DNA from: Draconibacterium sp.
Lineage (GTDB): Bacteria; Bacteroidota; Bacteroidia; Bacteroidales; Prolixibacteraceae
Direction: 5' to 3'
NCBI GenBank assembly: GCA_011620585.1
Contig: WOYV01000050.1
Location: 1 to 64,000 of the forward strand
DNA: 64,000 bases
Part shown: in pieces, positions 1 to 10,460 of the stretch
Layout: every line of letters starts with the position of its first letter
Numbering within the stretch: the first letter of the stretch is position 1
Position numbers and translations under genes: made by a program
Notes under the pieces: model-generated
Databases searched by the model: none
What the model saw: the letters and a program-made list of their open reading frames with translations, nothing else
What the model was told of the DNA's origin: nothing

Positions 1-2
1 AA

Positions 3-77
3 CGTGTTGCCATTTCAGAACTGGGAAAAATTATTGGCGGGCAGGTAAGTATGAAGAAATTGTTTGCAAAGATATAA
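3..77 (+). CDS. C-terminal tail of a truncated upstream CDS (...RVAISELGKIIGGQVSMKKLFAKI*)
   Basis: Open frame from the window edge to TAA at 75-77, followed directly by the GT gene; too short to identify. Confidence 0.4.
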   Translation, partial: RVAISELGKIIGGQVSMKKLFAKI

Positions 78-91
78 GACAAAATAAAAGG

Positions 92-1237
92 ATGAATATT
101 ACGATTGTCGGTTCCGCTCATCCACTAAGAGGAGGGCTTGCAACATATAATGAACGCTTAGCACGTGAATTAAGAAATGAGGGTGATGAGGTTAAAATTG
201 AAACTTTCAAACTTCAGTACCCATCCATATTATTTCCGGGGAAAACACAATTAAGCGACTCTCCAAAACCGAAAGATCTAAACATTGATATTTCTGTAAA
301 CTCAGTTAATCCTTTCAATTGGTTAAAAATTGGCCGTAAAATAAAAAAACAAGGACCAGACCTTATTATTATCAAATTTTGGATCCCATTTATGGCACCT
401 TGTTTTGGAACAATTGCCCGAATTGCCAAAAAGAATAAGAAAAGTAAAATTATCACGATAATCGATAATATTATTCCGCATGAAAAACGCCCCGGCGATT
501 TTCTCTTAAGTAAATATTTTGTAAACAGCATCGATGGGTTTATTTCCATGTCGAAAAGTGTTCAGGAAGATCTTTTAAAATTTGATAAAAACAAACCCAG
601 GGAATTAACTCCACATCCGTTATTTGATAACTTTGGTACAGTTTTGAGTAAAAAGGATGCGCTGGAAGCCTTAAAATTGGACATTGACTACAGATATATG
701 TTGTTTTTCGGCTTTATTCGTGATTATAAAGGCCTCGATATCTTATTAGATGCCTTATCAAATGATTGGTTTACGAAAAATAAAGTTAAGCTTATAGTGG
801 CCGGAGAATTTTATAACGACCCAGAAAAATATCATACAATCATCCAGGGGAAAAATCTTGGAGATAGGATAATAATGCATAACAATTTCATTTCAAACGA
901 AATGGTGAACCTTTATTTTAGTGCTGCAGAAATAGTTGTGCAACCCTATAAAACGGCGACACAAAGCGGGGTCACGCAAATTGGATATCATTTCAATAAA
1001 CCCATGCTTGTTACAAATGTAGGCGGGTTGGCAGAAATAATTCCCGACAAAAAAGTGGGATATGTTGTAGAGCCCAATGGAGAAGCAATAGCAGAAGCAT
1101 TAATTGATTTCTTTGAAAACGAAAGAAAGGCTGAATTTGAAAAAAACATTCTGGAAGAGAAGAAAAAATACTCGTGGGATAAAATGACACAGAAGATAAA
1201 ATCAGTATATCAAAAAATACTTGAAAATGATAATTAG
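92..1237 (+). CDS. Glycosyltransferase family 4 protein
   Basis: N-terminal GSAHPLRGGLATYNERLA and C-terminal GVTQIGYHFNKPMLVTNVGGLAE typical of GT-B glycosyltransferases. Confidence 0.85.
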   Translation: MNITIVGSAHPLRGGLATYNERLARELRNEGDEVKIETFKLQYPSILFPGKTQLSDSPKPKDLNIDISVNSVNPFNWLKIGRKIKKQGPDLIIIKFWIPFMAPCFGTIARIAKKNKKSKIITIIDNIIPHEKRPGDFLLSKYFVNSIDGFISMSKSVQEDLLKFDKNKPRELTPHPLFDNFGTVLSKKDALEALKLDIDYRYMLFFGFIRDYKGLDILLDALSNDWFTKNKVKLIVAGEFYNDPEKYHTIIQGKNLGDRIIMHNNFISNEMVNLYFSAAEIVVQPYKTATQSGVTQIGYHFNKPMLVTNVGGLAEIIPDKKVGYVVEPNGEAIAEALIDFFENERKAEFEKNILEEKKKYSWDKMTQKIKSVYQKILENDN

Positions 1238-2249
1238 AAGTAAAGCTCCTTTGAGAATAGGCTTGGCCGGTGGAGGATCAGATGTTTCGCCGTATTCCGA
1301 TCAGTACGGAGGAGCTATACTGAATGCTACTATTGATCTTTACGCCTACGCAACCATTGAACCCCGTTCTGATGATAAGATTGTTTTATATTCAGTGGAT
1401 AAGAAGGAACAATTGGTGTGTGACTCAGAAAAACACCTGGAAATAGATGGCATACTTGACCTGTTAAAAGGGATTTACAACCGTATTGTTAAAGATTTTT
1501 CTGAAAAACCATTATCGTTTACGCTTACAACATACGTGGAAGCGCCTCCGGGTTCAGGCCTCGGATCATCTTCAACACTGGTAACAACGATAATTGGTGC
1601 ATTTGTTGAATGGTTGAGACTGCCATTGGGAGAATATGACATTGCAAAGCTCGCCTATGATGTAGAACGTGTTGACCTTAAACAGGCAGGGGGAAAACAG
1701 GACCAGTACGCCGCTACTTTTGGTGGAGTAAATTACATGGAATTTTATGCCAACGACAAAGTAATTGTTAATCCCTTACGAATCAGAAACTCGGTTTTGA
1801 GTGAGTTATCGTATAATACAGTTTTGTATTTCACGGGCACCAGTCGCGATTCTTCACGGATAATAATGCAACAACAGCAAAGTGTTAACCAAAATGAGAC
1901 CGACAAAATTGAGGCAATGCATCAAATTAAAAAGCAGGCTGTTTTAATGAAAGAAGCAATGCTTAAAGGCGATTTAAACGAGATCGGCCCTATACTTGAT
2001 TTTGGTTGGCAAAATAAAAAAAATATGGCGACTGGAATTTCTTCGGGACTTATTGATACCATTTATGAAGCAGCGATGAAAGCTGGTTCAACAGGAGGAA
2101 AAGTTTCCGGTGCCGGAGGTGGGGGATTTATGTTCTTTTATTGCCCCGGGAATACCCGGTTTTCAGTTATAGAAACCTTGCTGACTTTTGGAGGACAAAT
2201 TAAAACCTTCAACTTTAGCAAGAACGGTCTAACCAGTTGGACAATTTAG
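1221..2249 (+). CDS. hddA: GHMP kinase, D-glycero-D-manno-heptose 7-phosphate kinase type
   Basis: GHMP motif PPGSGLGSSST, KVSGAGGGGFMFF; adjacent to gmhA/hddC/gmhB-type genes. Confidence 0.85.
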   Translation: MKMIIRSKAPLRIGLAGGGSDVSPYSDQYGGAILNATIDLYAYATIEPRSDDKIVLYSVDKKEQLVCDSEKHLEIDGILDLLKGIYNRIVKDFSEKPLSFTLTTYVEAPPGSGLGSSSTLVTTIIGAFVEWLRLPLGEYDIAKLAYDVERVDLKQAGGKQDQYAATFGGVNYMEFYANDKVIVNPLRIRNSVLSELSYNTVLYFTGTSRDSSRIIMQQQQSVNQNETDKIEAMHQIKKQAVLMKEAMLKGDLNEIGPILDFGWQNKKNMATGISSGLIDTIYEAAMKAGSTGGKVSGAGGGGFMFFYCPGNTRFSVIETLLTFGGQIKTFNFSKNGLTSWTI

Positions 2250-2261
2250 ATTAGAGAAGTT

Positions 2262-2834
2262 ATGATCAATCAGAGAATTAAGGAATCAATCAGGGTAAAG
2301 GAAAAATTGTTAAACGATGATATTTTACCCGACACCATAGCAAAAATTGCCGACGTAATTACTAAAACATACCAAAATAATGGCAAAGTTTATTTTTGCG
2401 GAAATGGAGGGAGTGCCGCTGATGCCCAACATTTGGCAGCCGAATTATCGGGAAGATTCTATTTCGACCGACCACCGCTTAATGCAGAAGCCTGTCATGT
2501 AAACACTTCGTTCCTCACCGCAGTCGCAAACGATTACGGTTATGAAATGGCGTATGCGCGATACATAAAGGCGGTTGGATCGGCAGGAGATATTCTTGTC
2601 GGTTTGTCAACATCCGGAAATTCAGTAAACATTCTCAATGCAATGGAAACGGCAAAAGAAATGGGATTGAAAACTGTTGCTTTTACCGGAGATAGTGGAG
2701 GTAAACTCAAAAACCTGGCTGATTATTTAATAAATGTTCCTTCCAATGATACGCCCAGAATACAGGAAGCTCATATTCTGGTTGGTCATATTATTTGTGA
2801 AATTGTAGAAAAAAATCTTTTTGGCGGTGATTAA
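2262..2834 (+). CDS. gmhA: SIS-domain phosphoheptose isomerase
   Basis: FCGNGGSAADAQHLAAELSGRF and STSGNSVNILNAM motifs. Confidence 0.9.
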   Translation: MINQRIKESIRVKEKLLNDDILPDTIAKIADVITKTYQNNGKVYFCGNGGSAADAQHLAAELSGRFYFDRPPLNAEACHVNTSFLTAVANDYGYEMAYARYIKAVGSAGDILVGLSTSGNSVNILNAMETAKEMGLKTVAFTGDSGGKLKNLADYLINVPSNDTPRIQEAHILVGHIICEIVEKNLFGGD

Positions 2835-3537
2835 AGAAGCGATCATATTGGCTGGAGGGTTGGGCACAAGACTCAGAAACATTGTTGCAGATATGCCCAA
2901 ACCTATGGCTCCTGTTGCCAAAAGACCTTTTTTAACATATCTTCTTGAATTTCTTAACTCTCAAGGAATAACCAAAGTTATTTTATCGGTTGGGTATAAA
3001 TATGAAGTAATTGAACAGTACTTTGGCAGTCAATATAAAAATATCAGCTTGCATTACTCTGTTGAAAAAGAACCTCTGGGAACTGGAGGTGCTATAAAAC
3101 TTGCGCTGAAGAAAGTAAGCGGCAATGAATTTTTCATCATTAACGGAGACTCATTTATCGATGTCAGGTTGGAGGATCTTTATTCCTTTTGTGTTGACAT
3201 GAAATCAGATTTTGCAATTGTACTAAAGGAAATGATCAATTTTAACCGTTACGGGACAGTTGAATTAGACGGACACGTTATCCATCGATTCAATGAAAAA
3301 AAACCAGTAAAAAAAGGGTGGATCAATTCCGGTGTTTATTTCCTTAAAAAGGATTTCTTCGAATCTTTTACTTTCCCAGAGAAATTTTCTTTCGAGAATG
3401 GATTTCTTGAGAAGTATTATTCTGAATATGATTATTTCGGATATATTAGTGACGGATATTTTATCGACATCGGCATTCCGGAAGATTTTGAAAGGGCACA
3501 AAAAGAATTACCCGCAAAAATAAATTTCACAGCATGA
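2821..3537 (+). CDS. hddC: Nucleotidyltransferase, heptose 1-phosphate guanylyltransferase type
   Basis: AIILAGGLGTRLRNIVADMPKPMAPVAKRPF; TTG start overlaps the gmhA end. Confidence 0.82.
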   Translation: MAVIKEAIILAGGLGTRLRNIVADMPKPMAPVAKRPFLTYLLEFLNSQGITKVILSVGYKYEVIEQYFGSQYKNISLHYSVEKEPLGTGGAIKLALKKVSGNEFFIINGDSFIDVRLEDLYSFCVDMKSDFAIVLKEMINFNRYGTVELDGHVIHRFNEKKPVKKGWINSGVYFLKKDFFESFTFPEKFSFENGFLEKYYSEYDYFGYISDGYFIDIGIPEDFERAQKELPAKINFTA

Positions 3538-3989
3538 CTCCTGCTCTTTTTTTGGATCGTGATGGTGTGGTAAATGTTGAAAAGAACTACGTTTACAAAG
3601 CAGAAGATATTGATTTTATTGAGCCAATCTTTAGCATTTGCCGAAATTATCAGCAAAAAGGATTTCAGATATTTATTATTACCAACCAGGCTGGCATTGC
3701 AAGAGGATATTACTCTGAAAATGATTTTCTTATTTTATCTGCCTGGATAGAAGCTGAATTTGAAAAAAGAGGAATTCGAATTAGTAAAACATATTTTTGT
3801 CCTCACCATCCCGATTATACAGGAGAGTGCATTTGCAGAAAACCAAACCCTGGAATGATCATGAAAGCTAAAGACGAATTTGACCTCGATTTGGAAAATT
3901 CAGTTTTGATTGGTGACAAAAAATCGGATATTGAAGCAGGGATAAATGCAGGGATAAAAAATAACTATTTTATTCACGAATTGATTTGA
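3534..3989 (+). CDS. gmhB: HAD-family heptose 1,7-bisphosphate phosphatase
   Basis: FLDRDGVVNVE, TNQAGIARGYY, CPHHPDYTGECICRKPNPGM, IGDKKSDIEAG. Confidence 0.88.
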   Translation: MTPALFLDRDGVVNVEKNYVYKAEDIDFIEPIFSICRNYQQKGFQIFIITNQAGIARGYYSENDFLILSAWIEAEFEKRGIRISKTYFCPHHPDYTGECICRKPNPGMIMKAKDEFDLDLENSVLIGDKKSDIEAGINAGIKNNYFIHELI

Positions 3990-4002
3990 TAATGGACTTA
4001 CG

Positions 4003-5289
4003 ATGAAAAAAGTACTCATTATAACATATTATTGGCCGCCAAGTGGAGGAGCAGGCGTTCAGCGTTGGGTGAAATTTGTTAAATACCTGACCCGCTTTGG
4101 ATTAGACCCAGTAATTCTTACCGTTGACCCAAACTACGCCTCTTATCCTCAAAAAGACGAAACACTTTGTAATGATATCCCAAGCAACGTCAGGATATAT
4201 TCAACCAAATCCTTTGAATTATATTCACTTTATAAAAAAATATCGTCTAACAAGGAAATTCCTTATGGCGGCTTTGTAAATACTAAGAAACTGGATCTGA
4301 AGGAAAAAATCATTCGTTTCATTAGAGGAAACTTTTTTCTTCCTGATCCCAGAAAAGGCTGGAATAATTTTGCTTATAAAAAGGCTAAAGAAATTATAAC
4401 AGAACTTGGTATTGATACTGTAATTACAACAAGTCCGCCTCATTCAACTCAATTAATCGGACTCAAATTAAAAAGAAATCTAAAAATTAATTGGGTAGCT
4501 GATCTACGTGACCCCTGGACAGATATATATTATTTTAGACAACTATATCCCACCTGGCTAGCAACTAAAATACAAAAACGTTATGAGCTGAAGGTATTCA
4601 GAAATTGTGACCGATTAATAACAGTTAGTGATGCTTTGATGAACCTTTTCATAAGTAAAGACAATTCCGTCTCACATAAAACGTATATCATACCAAATGG
4701 CTACGATCCGGATGACTTTAACATAAAAATACCCATCATTAAAAAAGACTTCATCAATATTTCTTATATCGGCACTATGTCAGACGATTATTATATTGAC
4801 GGGTTAATTGCTGGCATTCATAGGTTGGATAGTTCTTTAAAGAGCAACCTGAAAATAAGATTTGTTGGAGAAATGTCTGAAAAAATCTATGACTCATTTA
4901 ATCAGGCTGGGCTTGCTCCTCAGATTGAAAGAATTGGATATGTTAATCATAACAAGGCAATCGAATTCATGTTCTCTAGTGACATTTTGTTGTTAGTGAT
5001 TCCTAACATTGAAAATAACTCGGGCATATTAACAGGGAAACTGTATGAATATTTGGCTGTTAACCGGCCAATACTTTTAATTGGACCTGAACATGGGGAT
5101 GCTGCAAAAATTATTCAGGAAACAAAAAGTGGTTTGGTCTGCGATTATTTTGACGTCCCAAAAATAGCCCAAAGCATTCAAATACTCGCCAATCAGTCAA
5201 AGGAGAAAGAAATTAATGGGATACAAAACTCAAGTACACAAAAATACTCAAGAGAAGCACTGACCCGGGAATTATTAAAAATATTGTAA
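4003..5289 (+). CDS. Glycosyltransferase (GT4-like)
   Basis: ITYYWPPSGGAGVQRWVKF; C-terminal GKLYEYLAVNRPILLIGPEHGDAA. Confidence 0.8.
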   Translation: MKKVLIITYYWPPSGGAGVQRWVKFVKYLTRFGLDPVILTVDPNYASYPQKDETLCNDIPSNVRIYSTKSFELYSLYKKISSNKEIPYGGFVNTKKLDLKEKIIRFIRGNFFLPDPRKGWNNFAYKKAKEIITELGIDTVITTSPPHSTQLIGLKLKRNLKINWVADLRDPWTDIYYFRQLYPTWLATKIQKRYELKVFRNCDRLITVSDALMNLFISKDNSVSHKTYIIPNGYDPDDFNIKIPIIKKDFINISYIGTMSDDYYIDGLIAGIHRLDSSLKSNLKIRFVGEMSEKIYDSFNQAGLAPQIERIGYVNHNKAIEFMFSSDILLLVIPNIENNSGILTGKLYEYLAVNRPILLIGPEHGDAAKIIQETKSGLVCDYFDVPKIAQSIQILANQSKEKEINGIQNSSTQKYSREALTRELLKIL

Positions 5290-5297
5290 TTATCATT

Positions 5298-6236
5298 TCA
5301 TTTTAAAAACGGATGATAATCGCCTTTTAATCCTATTGGCTTGGTATTTCTAATTACATCTGTCAAAACAATGCTTTCCCGCGCATCGTCAATACCAAAA
5401 CCATTCCCATTCAGGATATTTTGGTAGGTTACAGTATGCAGATCGGTAAATCCACCACTAAATTCTACCTCATCGCCGTTCACGGTTATTGACCGGAAGG
5501 TTCTCATACCACGACTGGTGGCATATTCGGGCAGGTCGTTGGTATCCAAACTCAGGAACCACCGCACCCGCGCTTTTTCGAGTCGAAGAAAACCGGCCGC
5601 TTTATTCGCTTCGTAAGCATGCACAACGTTCTCCTGAACATCTCCGAATATCCAGGTCAACATATCAAAAAAGTGAATACCAATATTGGTTGCTACTCCG
5701 CCCGACTTCTGCACATCGCCTTTCCAGCTTTTGAAATACCACTTTCCACGCGTGGTAATATAGCTTAGATCAATGTCATACACTTTATCCGGATCGCTTT
5801 CATCAATTTTTTTTTTCAGATCAAGAATCGTTTTATGATAACGCAACTGAAGAACCGTGTAAACACGGTTGCCTGTTTCTGCTTCAATGTTTTTAATGAT
5901 ATGCATATCCTCGGGGTAGATTACCAAAGGCTTTTCGCAGATGGCATCGGCCCCATTACGCAAGGCAAAACGAATATGCGAAGGATGCATATAATTGGGC
6001 GTGCAAATGCTTACATAATCGATTGGCCTTCCTTGCATAGACAGGTCATCCATATATTTGTCGAAATTTTCGTGTTCCAGAAAAAACTCGGCTTCCGGGA
6101 AATAACTGTCGATACGTCCCATCACGTCAAAACGGTCGGTGGCACAAATCAATTGATTGCCGGTTTCCTTTATGGCTTTCATATGTCGGTCGGCAATATA
6201 ACCGGCAGCTCCTATCAATGCAAATCGTTTACTCAT
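5298..6236 (-). CDS. Gfo/Idh/MocA oxidoreductase, WbpB/WlbA-type UDP-GlcNAcA 3-dehydrogenase
   Basis: IGAAGYIADRHMKAI, CEKPL; adjacent to the other four ManNAc3NAcA pathway genes. Confidence 0.85.
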   Translation of the reverse strand: MSKRFALIGAAGYIADRHMKAIKETGNQLICATDRFDVMGRIDSYFPEAEFFLEHENFDKYMDDLSMQGRPIDYVSICTPNYMHPSHIRFALRNGADAICEKPLVIYPEDMHIIKNIEAETGNRVYTVLQLRYHKTILDLKKKIDESDPDKVYDIDLSYITTRGKWYFKSWKGDVQKSGGVATNIGIHFFDMLTWIFGDVQENVVHAYEANKAAGFLRLEKARVRWFLSLDTNDLPEYATSRGMRTFRSITVNGDEVEFSGGFTDLHTVTYQNILNGNGFGIDDARESIVLTDVIRNTKPIGLKGDYHPFLK

Positions 6237-6287
6237 ATTTTGAGATATTTTTGGGAAGTATCGAGTATCGCTCGATGATTTTAACCT

Positions 6288-7598
6288 TTATAATTTATAC
6301 ACGTTGTCCGATCCTTCTTTAATCACATTTCGGAGATCAACAACCAGCTTCGAATGTTCTTCGATAAAAGCACCGTCAAATACCGAATGGTTAGTAGTAA
6401 TAACAACACAATCGGCTGACATGAGTGTTTCTTTATCCAGCTTGAGGGATTTGAACGAATTTCCATTTTCTGTTGTGATTTCAGGAATATAGGGATCGTG
6501 ATAACTCACCACACCACCTTTTTTTGCAACAGTATCCATTATGGGTAGTGCAGGCGACTCGCGTTCATCATCGATATTTGGTTTATAAGCCACTCCCAGA
6601 AATAAGACTTTGCTCCCGTTCACCGCTTTCTTATGACGGTTCAGAGCGGTTGCTATCTTGATGTACATATAATGAGGCATTCTCATATTGATATGCCCGG
6701 CGGTATGGATCATACTCAGATCAAAATCAAATTTTTTGGCAATGTGTTCCAGGTAGAATGGGTCGAGAGGAATACAGTGGCCGCCAATTCCAGGGCCCGG
6801 ATAAAACGCCTGAAACCCGAAAGGTTTGGTTTTGGCGGCTTCAATCACTTCCCAAATATTAATATCCATTTTCCCGGCCAATAAAGCCAGTTCATTTATC
6901 AAACTGATATTTACCAAACGATAAGTATTTTCCAGAATCTTCACCATTTCGGCAACTCTTGGAGAACTTACCAGGTGAACGTTTTCGATGGCCATTTTAT
7001 AGATAGCTTCCCCTATTTCAAGCCCGTCCTGAGTAAGCGCTCCTAAAACCTTGGGTGTATTTTTTGTTTTATAATCACGATTTCCCGGATCAACACGCTC
7101 GGGAGAAAAGGCCAGCCAGAAATCCTCACCCTGCTTCAGGCCTGATTCCCGCTCAATGATCGGAAGCATAAAATCTTTAGTGGTGGTCGGATAGGTCGTG
7201 CTTTCCAGGCTAATAAAGGTTCCTTTTTTTAGGTTTTGCCCAATTGCGATACACGCCGACTCGATATAAGTCATATCCGGTTTCCGGAACCTGTCAAGCG
7301 GTGTTGGCACGCAAATCAGCACAGCATCACAGGCCTTTAACGTTGAAAAATCGGTAGTCGCCGTTAAATATCCCTTGCTGACAACATCTTTTAAATCTTC
7401 ATCTTCAATATCCCCGATATAGTTTTGCCCGGCATTCACTTTATTCACTTTGGGTTCCGATTTATCAAAACCAAGAACCTTGTTTTTCTCCTGTGCAAAA
7501 CTTACCGCCAGTGGAAGCCCTACATAGCCTAAGCCAACAACACCTAACAACAGTTCATTACGGGCTATTTTGTCTAATATGCTTTTTTTGTTACTCAT
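6288..7598 (-). CDS. Nucleotide sugar dehydrogenase (UDP-GlcNAc 6-dehydrogenase, WbpA type)
   Basis: GVVGLGYVGLPLAVSFA, PGPGIGGHCIPLDPFYL, VAYKPNIDDERESPAL. Confidence 0.9.
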   Translation of the reverse strand: MSNKKSILDKIARNELLLGVVGLGYVGLPLAVSFAQEKNKVLGFDKSEPKVNKVNAGQNYIGDIEDEDLKDVVSKGYLTATTDFSTLKACDAVLICVPTPLDRFRKPDMTYIESACIAIGQNLKKGTFISLESTTYPTTTKDFMLPIIERESGLKQGEDFWLAFSPERVDPGNRDYKTKNTPKVLGALTQDGLEIGEAIYKMAIENVHLVSSPRVAEMVKILENTYRLVNISLINELALLAGKMDINIWEVIEAAKTKPFGFQAFYPGPGIGGHCIPLDPFYLEHIAKKFDFDLSMIHTAGHINMRMPHYMYIKIATALNRHKKAVNGSKVLFLGVAYKPNIDDERESPALPIMDTVAKKGGVVSYHDPYIPEITTENGNSFKSLKLDKETLMSADCVVITTNHSVFDGAFIEEHSKLVVDLRNVIKEGSDNVYKL

Positions 7599-8166
7599 TT
7601 TCCAAAACTAAATAATTGCCTGCTAATTTATACTTTTCTCCGGTTTCCGGGCAAACCAAGTTTTCACCAAGAATCGCTCCGCTTCGGCTCACCCATCCTT
7701 TCCGACGGGCCGGAACCCCAACCATCAATGCAAAAGGCTTTACATCTTTGGTTACAACAGCCCCTGCGCCCACAAAACAATATTCCCCGAGGGTAACACC
7801 ACACACAATCGTAGCATTGGCCCCAATGGAAACACCTTTCTTAACCGAGGTGGTTTTAAACTCGTTTTTACGTTCCACGGCGCTGCGCGGGTTGATTACA
7901 TTGGTAAACACCATCGAAGGCCCCAGGAAAACATCATCTTCACAAACAACGCCTTCGTACAACGAAACATTGTTCTGAACCTTGACATTGCTTCCCAGCC
8001 TGACTTTGTTCCCCACAAACACATTTTGCCCCAGAATGCAGTTTTCTCCCAATTCAGCGGTTCCCATCACATGCGAAAAATGCCAGATTTTTGTGCCGGC
8101 ACCAATTCTGGCCCCTTCATCAATCACTGCTGTTTCGTGTGTGTAATATTCATTATTCATTCCCAT
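7591..8166 (-). CDS. Left-handed beta-helix N-acetyltransferase (WbpD/WlbB type)
   Basis: Hexapeptide repeats (IGAGTKIWHFSHVMGTAELGENCILGQNVFVG). Confidence 0.88.
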   Translation of the reverse strand: MGMNNEYYTHETAVIDEGARIGAGTKIWHFSHVMGTAELGENCILGQNVFVGNKVRLGSNVKVQNNVSLYEGVVCEDDVFLGPSMVFTNVINPRSAVERKNEFKTTSVKKGVSIGANATIVCGVTLGEYCFVGAGAVVTKDVKPFALMVGVPARRKGWVSRSGAILGENLVCPETGEKYKLAGNYLVLENE

Positions 8167-8180
8167 TTTTTCTTTGCGTC

Positions 8181-9314
8181 TTAGCGGCTTAGCGAGAGAT
8201 TAAAGAATTCTTTAATATTTTCTACTATATACTCCAACTGCTCCTCATCCAACTCGGTATGCATGGGCAGCGATAAAACCGATTTTACCAGCTTTTCGCT
8301 TACCGGGAAATCACCTTCTTTATAACGCAAAAACCGGTAGGCTTCCTGCAAGTGCAGCACTTCCGGGTAATACACCATGCTCGGGATCCCTTTTGCTTTC
8401 AGAAAATCCTGGAGTTCGTCTCTTTTCTCCACTTTCAGTGTATATTGATGAAAAGTATGCGTACTGTAGTCTACCCGCCCCGGGATTTGCAGTCCATCGA
8501 TACCAGCCAAATGCTGATCGTAATAGGCTGCTGCTTTTTGCCGGGCCGCAATGTGTTGGTCAAAGTATTTTAGTTTTACCTCCAAGATGGCCGCCTGCAT
8601 ACTGTCGAGACGCGAATTTACCCCAATTCGTTCGTACTGATATTTGGCTTTCATGCCGTGATTGGCAATCGAACGGATTACCGATGCCAGTCGATCATCT
8701 TTTGTAAAAAGAGCTCCGCCATCGCCAAAGGCGCCCAGGTTTTTCGACGGAAAAAACGAATTGCACCCGATATGCCCGATCGTCCCCGCCTTTTGTGTTG
8801 TTCCATTCTTAAAAATGTAATCCGTACCCAAAGCCTGGCAGGCATCTTCCACTATGTCCAAATTATATTTTTCAGCCAGTGCTCTGATTTCTTCCAGGTT
8901 CGCACACTGTCCAAAAAGATCTACCGGCAAAATTACCTTTGTTTTGGGCGTGATTAGTTTTTCAATTTGCGAAACATCCATATTAAAGGTTAGCGGATCA
9001 GCATCTGCAAAAACAGGTTTGAGTCCCATCAACACGGCCGTTTCCACCGTTGCCACAAAGGTAAAAGGCGTGGTAATTACCTCATCGCCGGGCTGAAGGT
9101 CAAGCGCCATAAACGCAATCTGAAGCGCGTCGGTCCCGTTGCCACAGGTAATTACATGCGAATTGAGGTAGGCCGCCAGTTTTTCTTCAAAATCGAGCAC
9201 CTTTCCGCTTTTTATAAAAAGAGTAGATTGTATGACTCCCTGAATGGCCACATCAATCTCTTCTTTCATGGTAAGGTACTGACCGTAAAGGTCGGACATG
9301 TGGATGGTTTGCAT
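8181..9314 (-). CDS. DegT/DnrJ/EryC1 aminotransferase (WbpE/WlbC type)
   Basis: VEDACQALG, SFFPSKNLGAFGDGGA PLP motif; operon context. Confidence 0.9.
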   Translation of the reverse strand: MQTIHMSDLYGQYLTMKEEIDVAIQGVIQSTLFIKSGKVLDFEEKLAAYLNSHVITCGNGTDALQIAFMALDLQPGDEVITTPFTFVATVETAVLMGLKPVFADADPLTFNMDVSQIEKLITPKTKVILPVDLFGQCANLEEIRALAEKYNLDIVEDACQALGTDYIFKNGTTQKAGTIGHIGCNSFFPSKNLGAFGDGGALFTKDDRLASVIRSIANHGMKAKYQYERIGVNSRLDSMQAAILEVKLKYFDQHIAARQKAAAYYDQHLAGIDGLQIPGRVDYSTHTFHQYTLKVEKRDELQDFLKAKGIPSMVYYPEVLHLQEAYRFLRYKEGDFPVSEKLVKSVLSLPMHTELDEEQLEYIVENIKEFFNLSLSR

Positions 9315-9323
9315 ATTTTCTTT

Positions 9324-10406
9324 CTAAACTAAGTTTTTCTTTAAATAGCTGGCAATTTTTTCTGCAGCATCTCCTTCACCATAAGGTTTTTCCCGATAAC
9401 TGCTATTGCTGGTGCTTACCTCATAAGCCTGTTGAAGGATACGTTCTTTGCTGGCTCCCACCATAAAATTATAATTCAGGTCCACGAGTTCTGTCCATTC
9501 GGTTTCATCGCGCGTGACCAGGCAATGTTTTTCAAAAAAGAAGGCTTCTTTTTGTACTCCTCCGCTATCTGAAATCACAAAACTACAGTATTTCAACAAT
9601 TCAATCATATCAAAGTACCCAACCGGGCTTATGGGTTGAAAATCCAGTCGTATCTTTTCTCTTTCCAGAATATTTCTGGTACGCGGATGAAGCGGTAAAA
9701 CAATCTGAAAATCCCGTGACAGCTCATTCAGTGCTTCTATAATCGCGCTCAACCTTCCCAAGTCATCAGTATTCTCCTGGCGGTGAAGCGTTGCCAATAC
9801 AAACGGCTTATTTTTTAGTCCCAGTTCCTTTATAAGACTCGATTTTTCGGCTGAAATCCGGCTGTAAAACTGGGCTACGTCGTACATAACATCGCCAACA
9901 TTTTCAATCTTGCACTTGAAATTTCCAAAACCTTCCCGGTGTAAGTTCTTTACTGCCGTTTCGGTAGGGCAAAACAAAAAATCAGAGATGCGGTCGGTAA
10001 GAATGCGGTTAATTTCTTCGGGCATATGCATGTTAAAGCTGCGTAACCCAGCTTCGACATGCGCCACCGGAATATGCAGCTTACTGGCCGCCAAAGCGCC
10101 CGCGATGGTGGAGTTGGTATCGCCAAATACCACTACCGCCGACGGTTTTTCCGTTAACAGTACTTTTTCTGTTTCTTCGAGCATCCGTCCGGTCATGGCG
10201 CCGTGTGACAAGGAATTGATCCCCAGGTTATATTTTGGCCGGGGAATTTCCATTTCCCTGAAGAATATTTCGGCCATGTTCTCATCGAAGTGCTGGCCCG
10301 TATGCACCAGTACTTCCTCCATTTCAAACTTCTTTAGCGCGCGGCTTAATGCTGCCGCTTTTACAAACTGTGGCCGGGCGCCTACTATGGTGAGTATCTT
10401 TAACAT
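9324..10406 (-). CDS. wecB: UDP-N-acetylglucosamine 2-epimerase family (WbpI/WlbD type)
   Basis: VGARPQFVKAA, GDTNSTIAGALAA, HVEAGLRSF, DSGGVQKEAFF. Confidence 0.9.
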   Translation of the reverse strand: MLKILTIVGARPQFVKAAALSRALKKFEMEEVLVHTGQHFDENMAEIFFREMEIPRPKYNLGINSLSHGAMTGRMLEETEKVLLTEKPSAVVVFGDTNSTIAGALAASKLHIPVAHVEAGLRSFNMHMPEEINRILTDRISDFLFCPTETAVKNLHREGFGNFKCKIENVGDVMYDVAQFYSRISAEKSSLIKELGLKNKPFVLATLHRQENTDDLGRLSAIIEALNELSRDFQIVLPLHPRTRNILEREKIRLDFQPISPVGYFDMIELLKYCSFVISDSGGVQKEAFFFEKHCLVTRDETEWTELVDLNYNFMVGASKERILQQAYEVSTSNSSYREKPYGEGDAAEKIASYLKKNLV

Positions 10407-10460
10407 GAATTATTACCTTTGCAGGACATCAAAAGTACAACATTTTTAATGTTTCCTTGA

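Noticed and set aside
5835-6278. 147-aa plus-strand ORF
   Set aside because: Antisense to the WlbA-type oxidoreductase; no family features.
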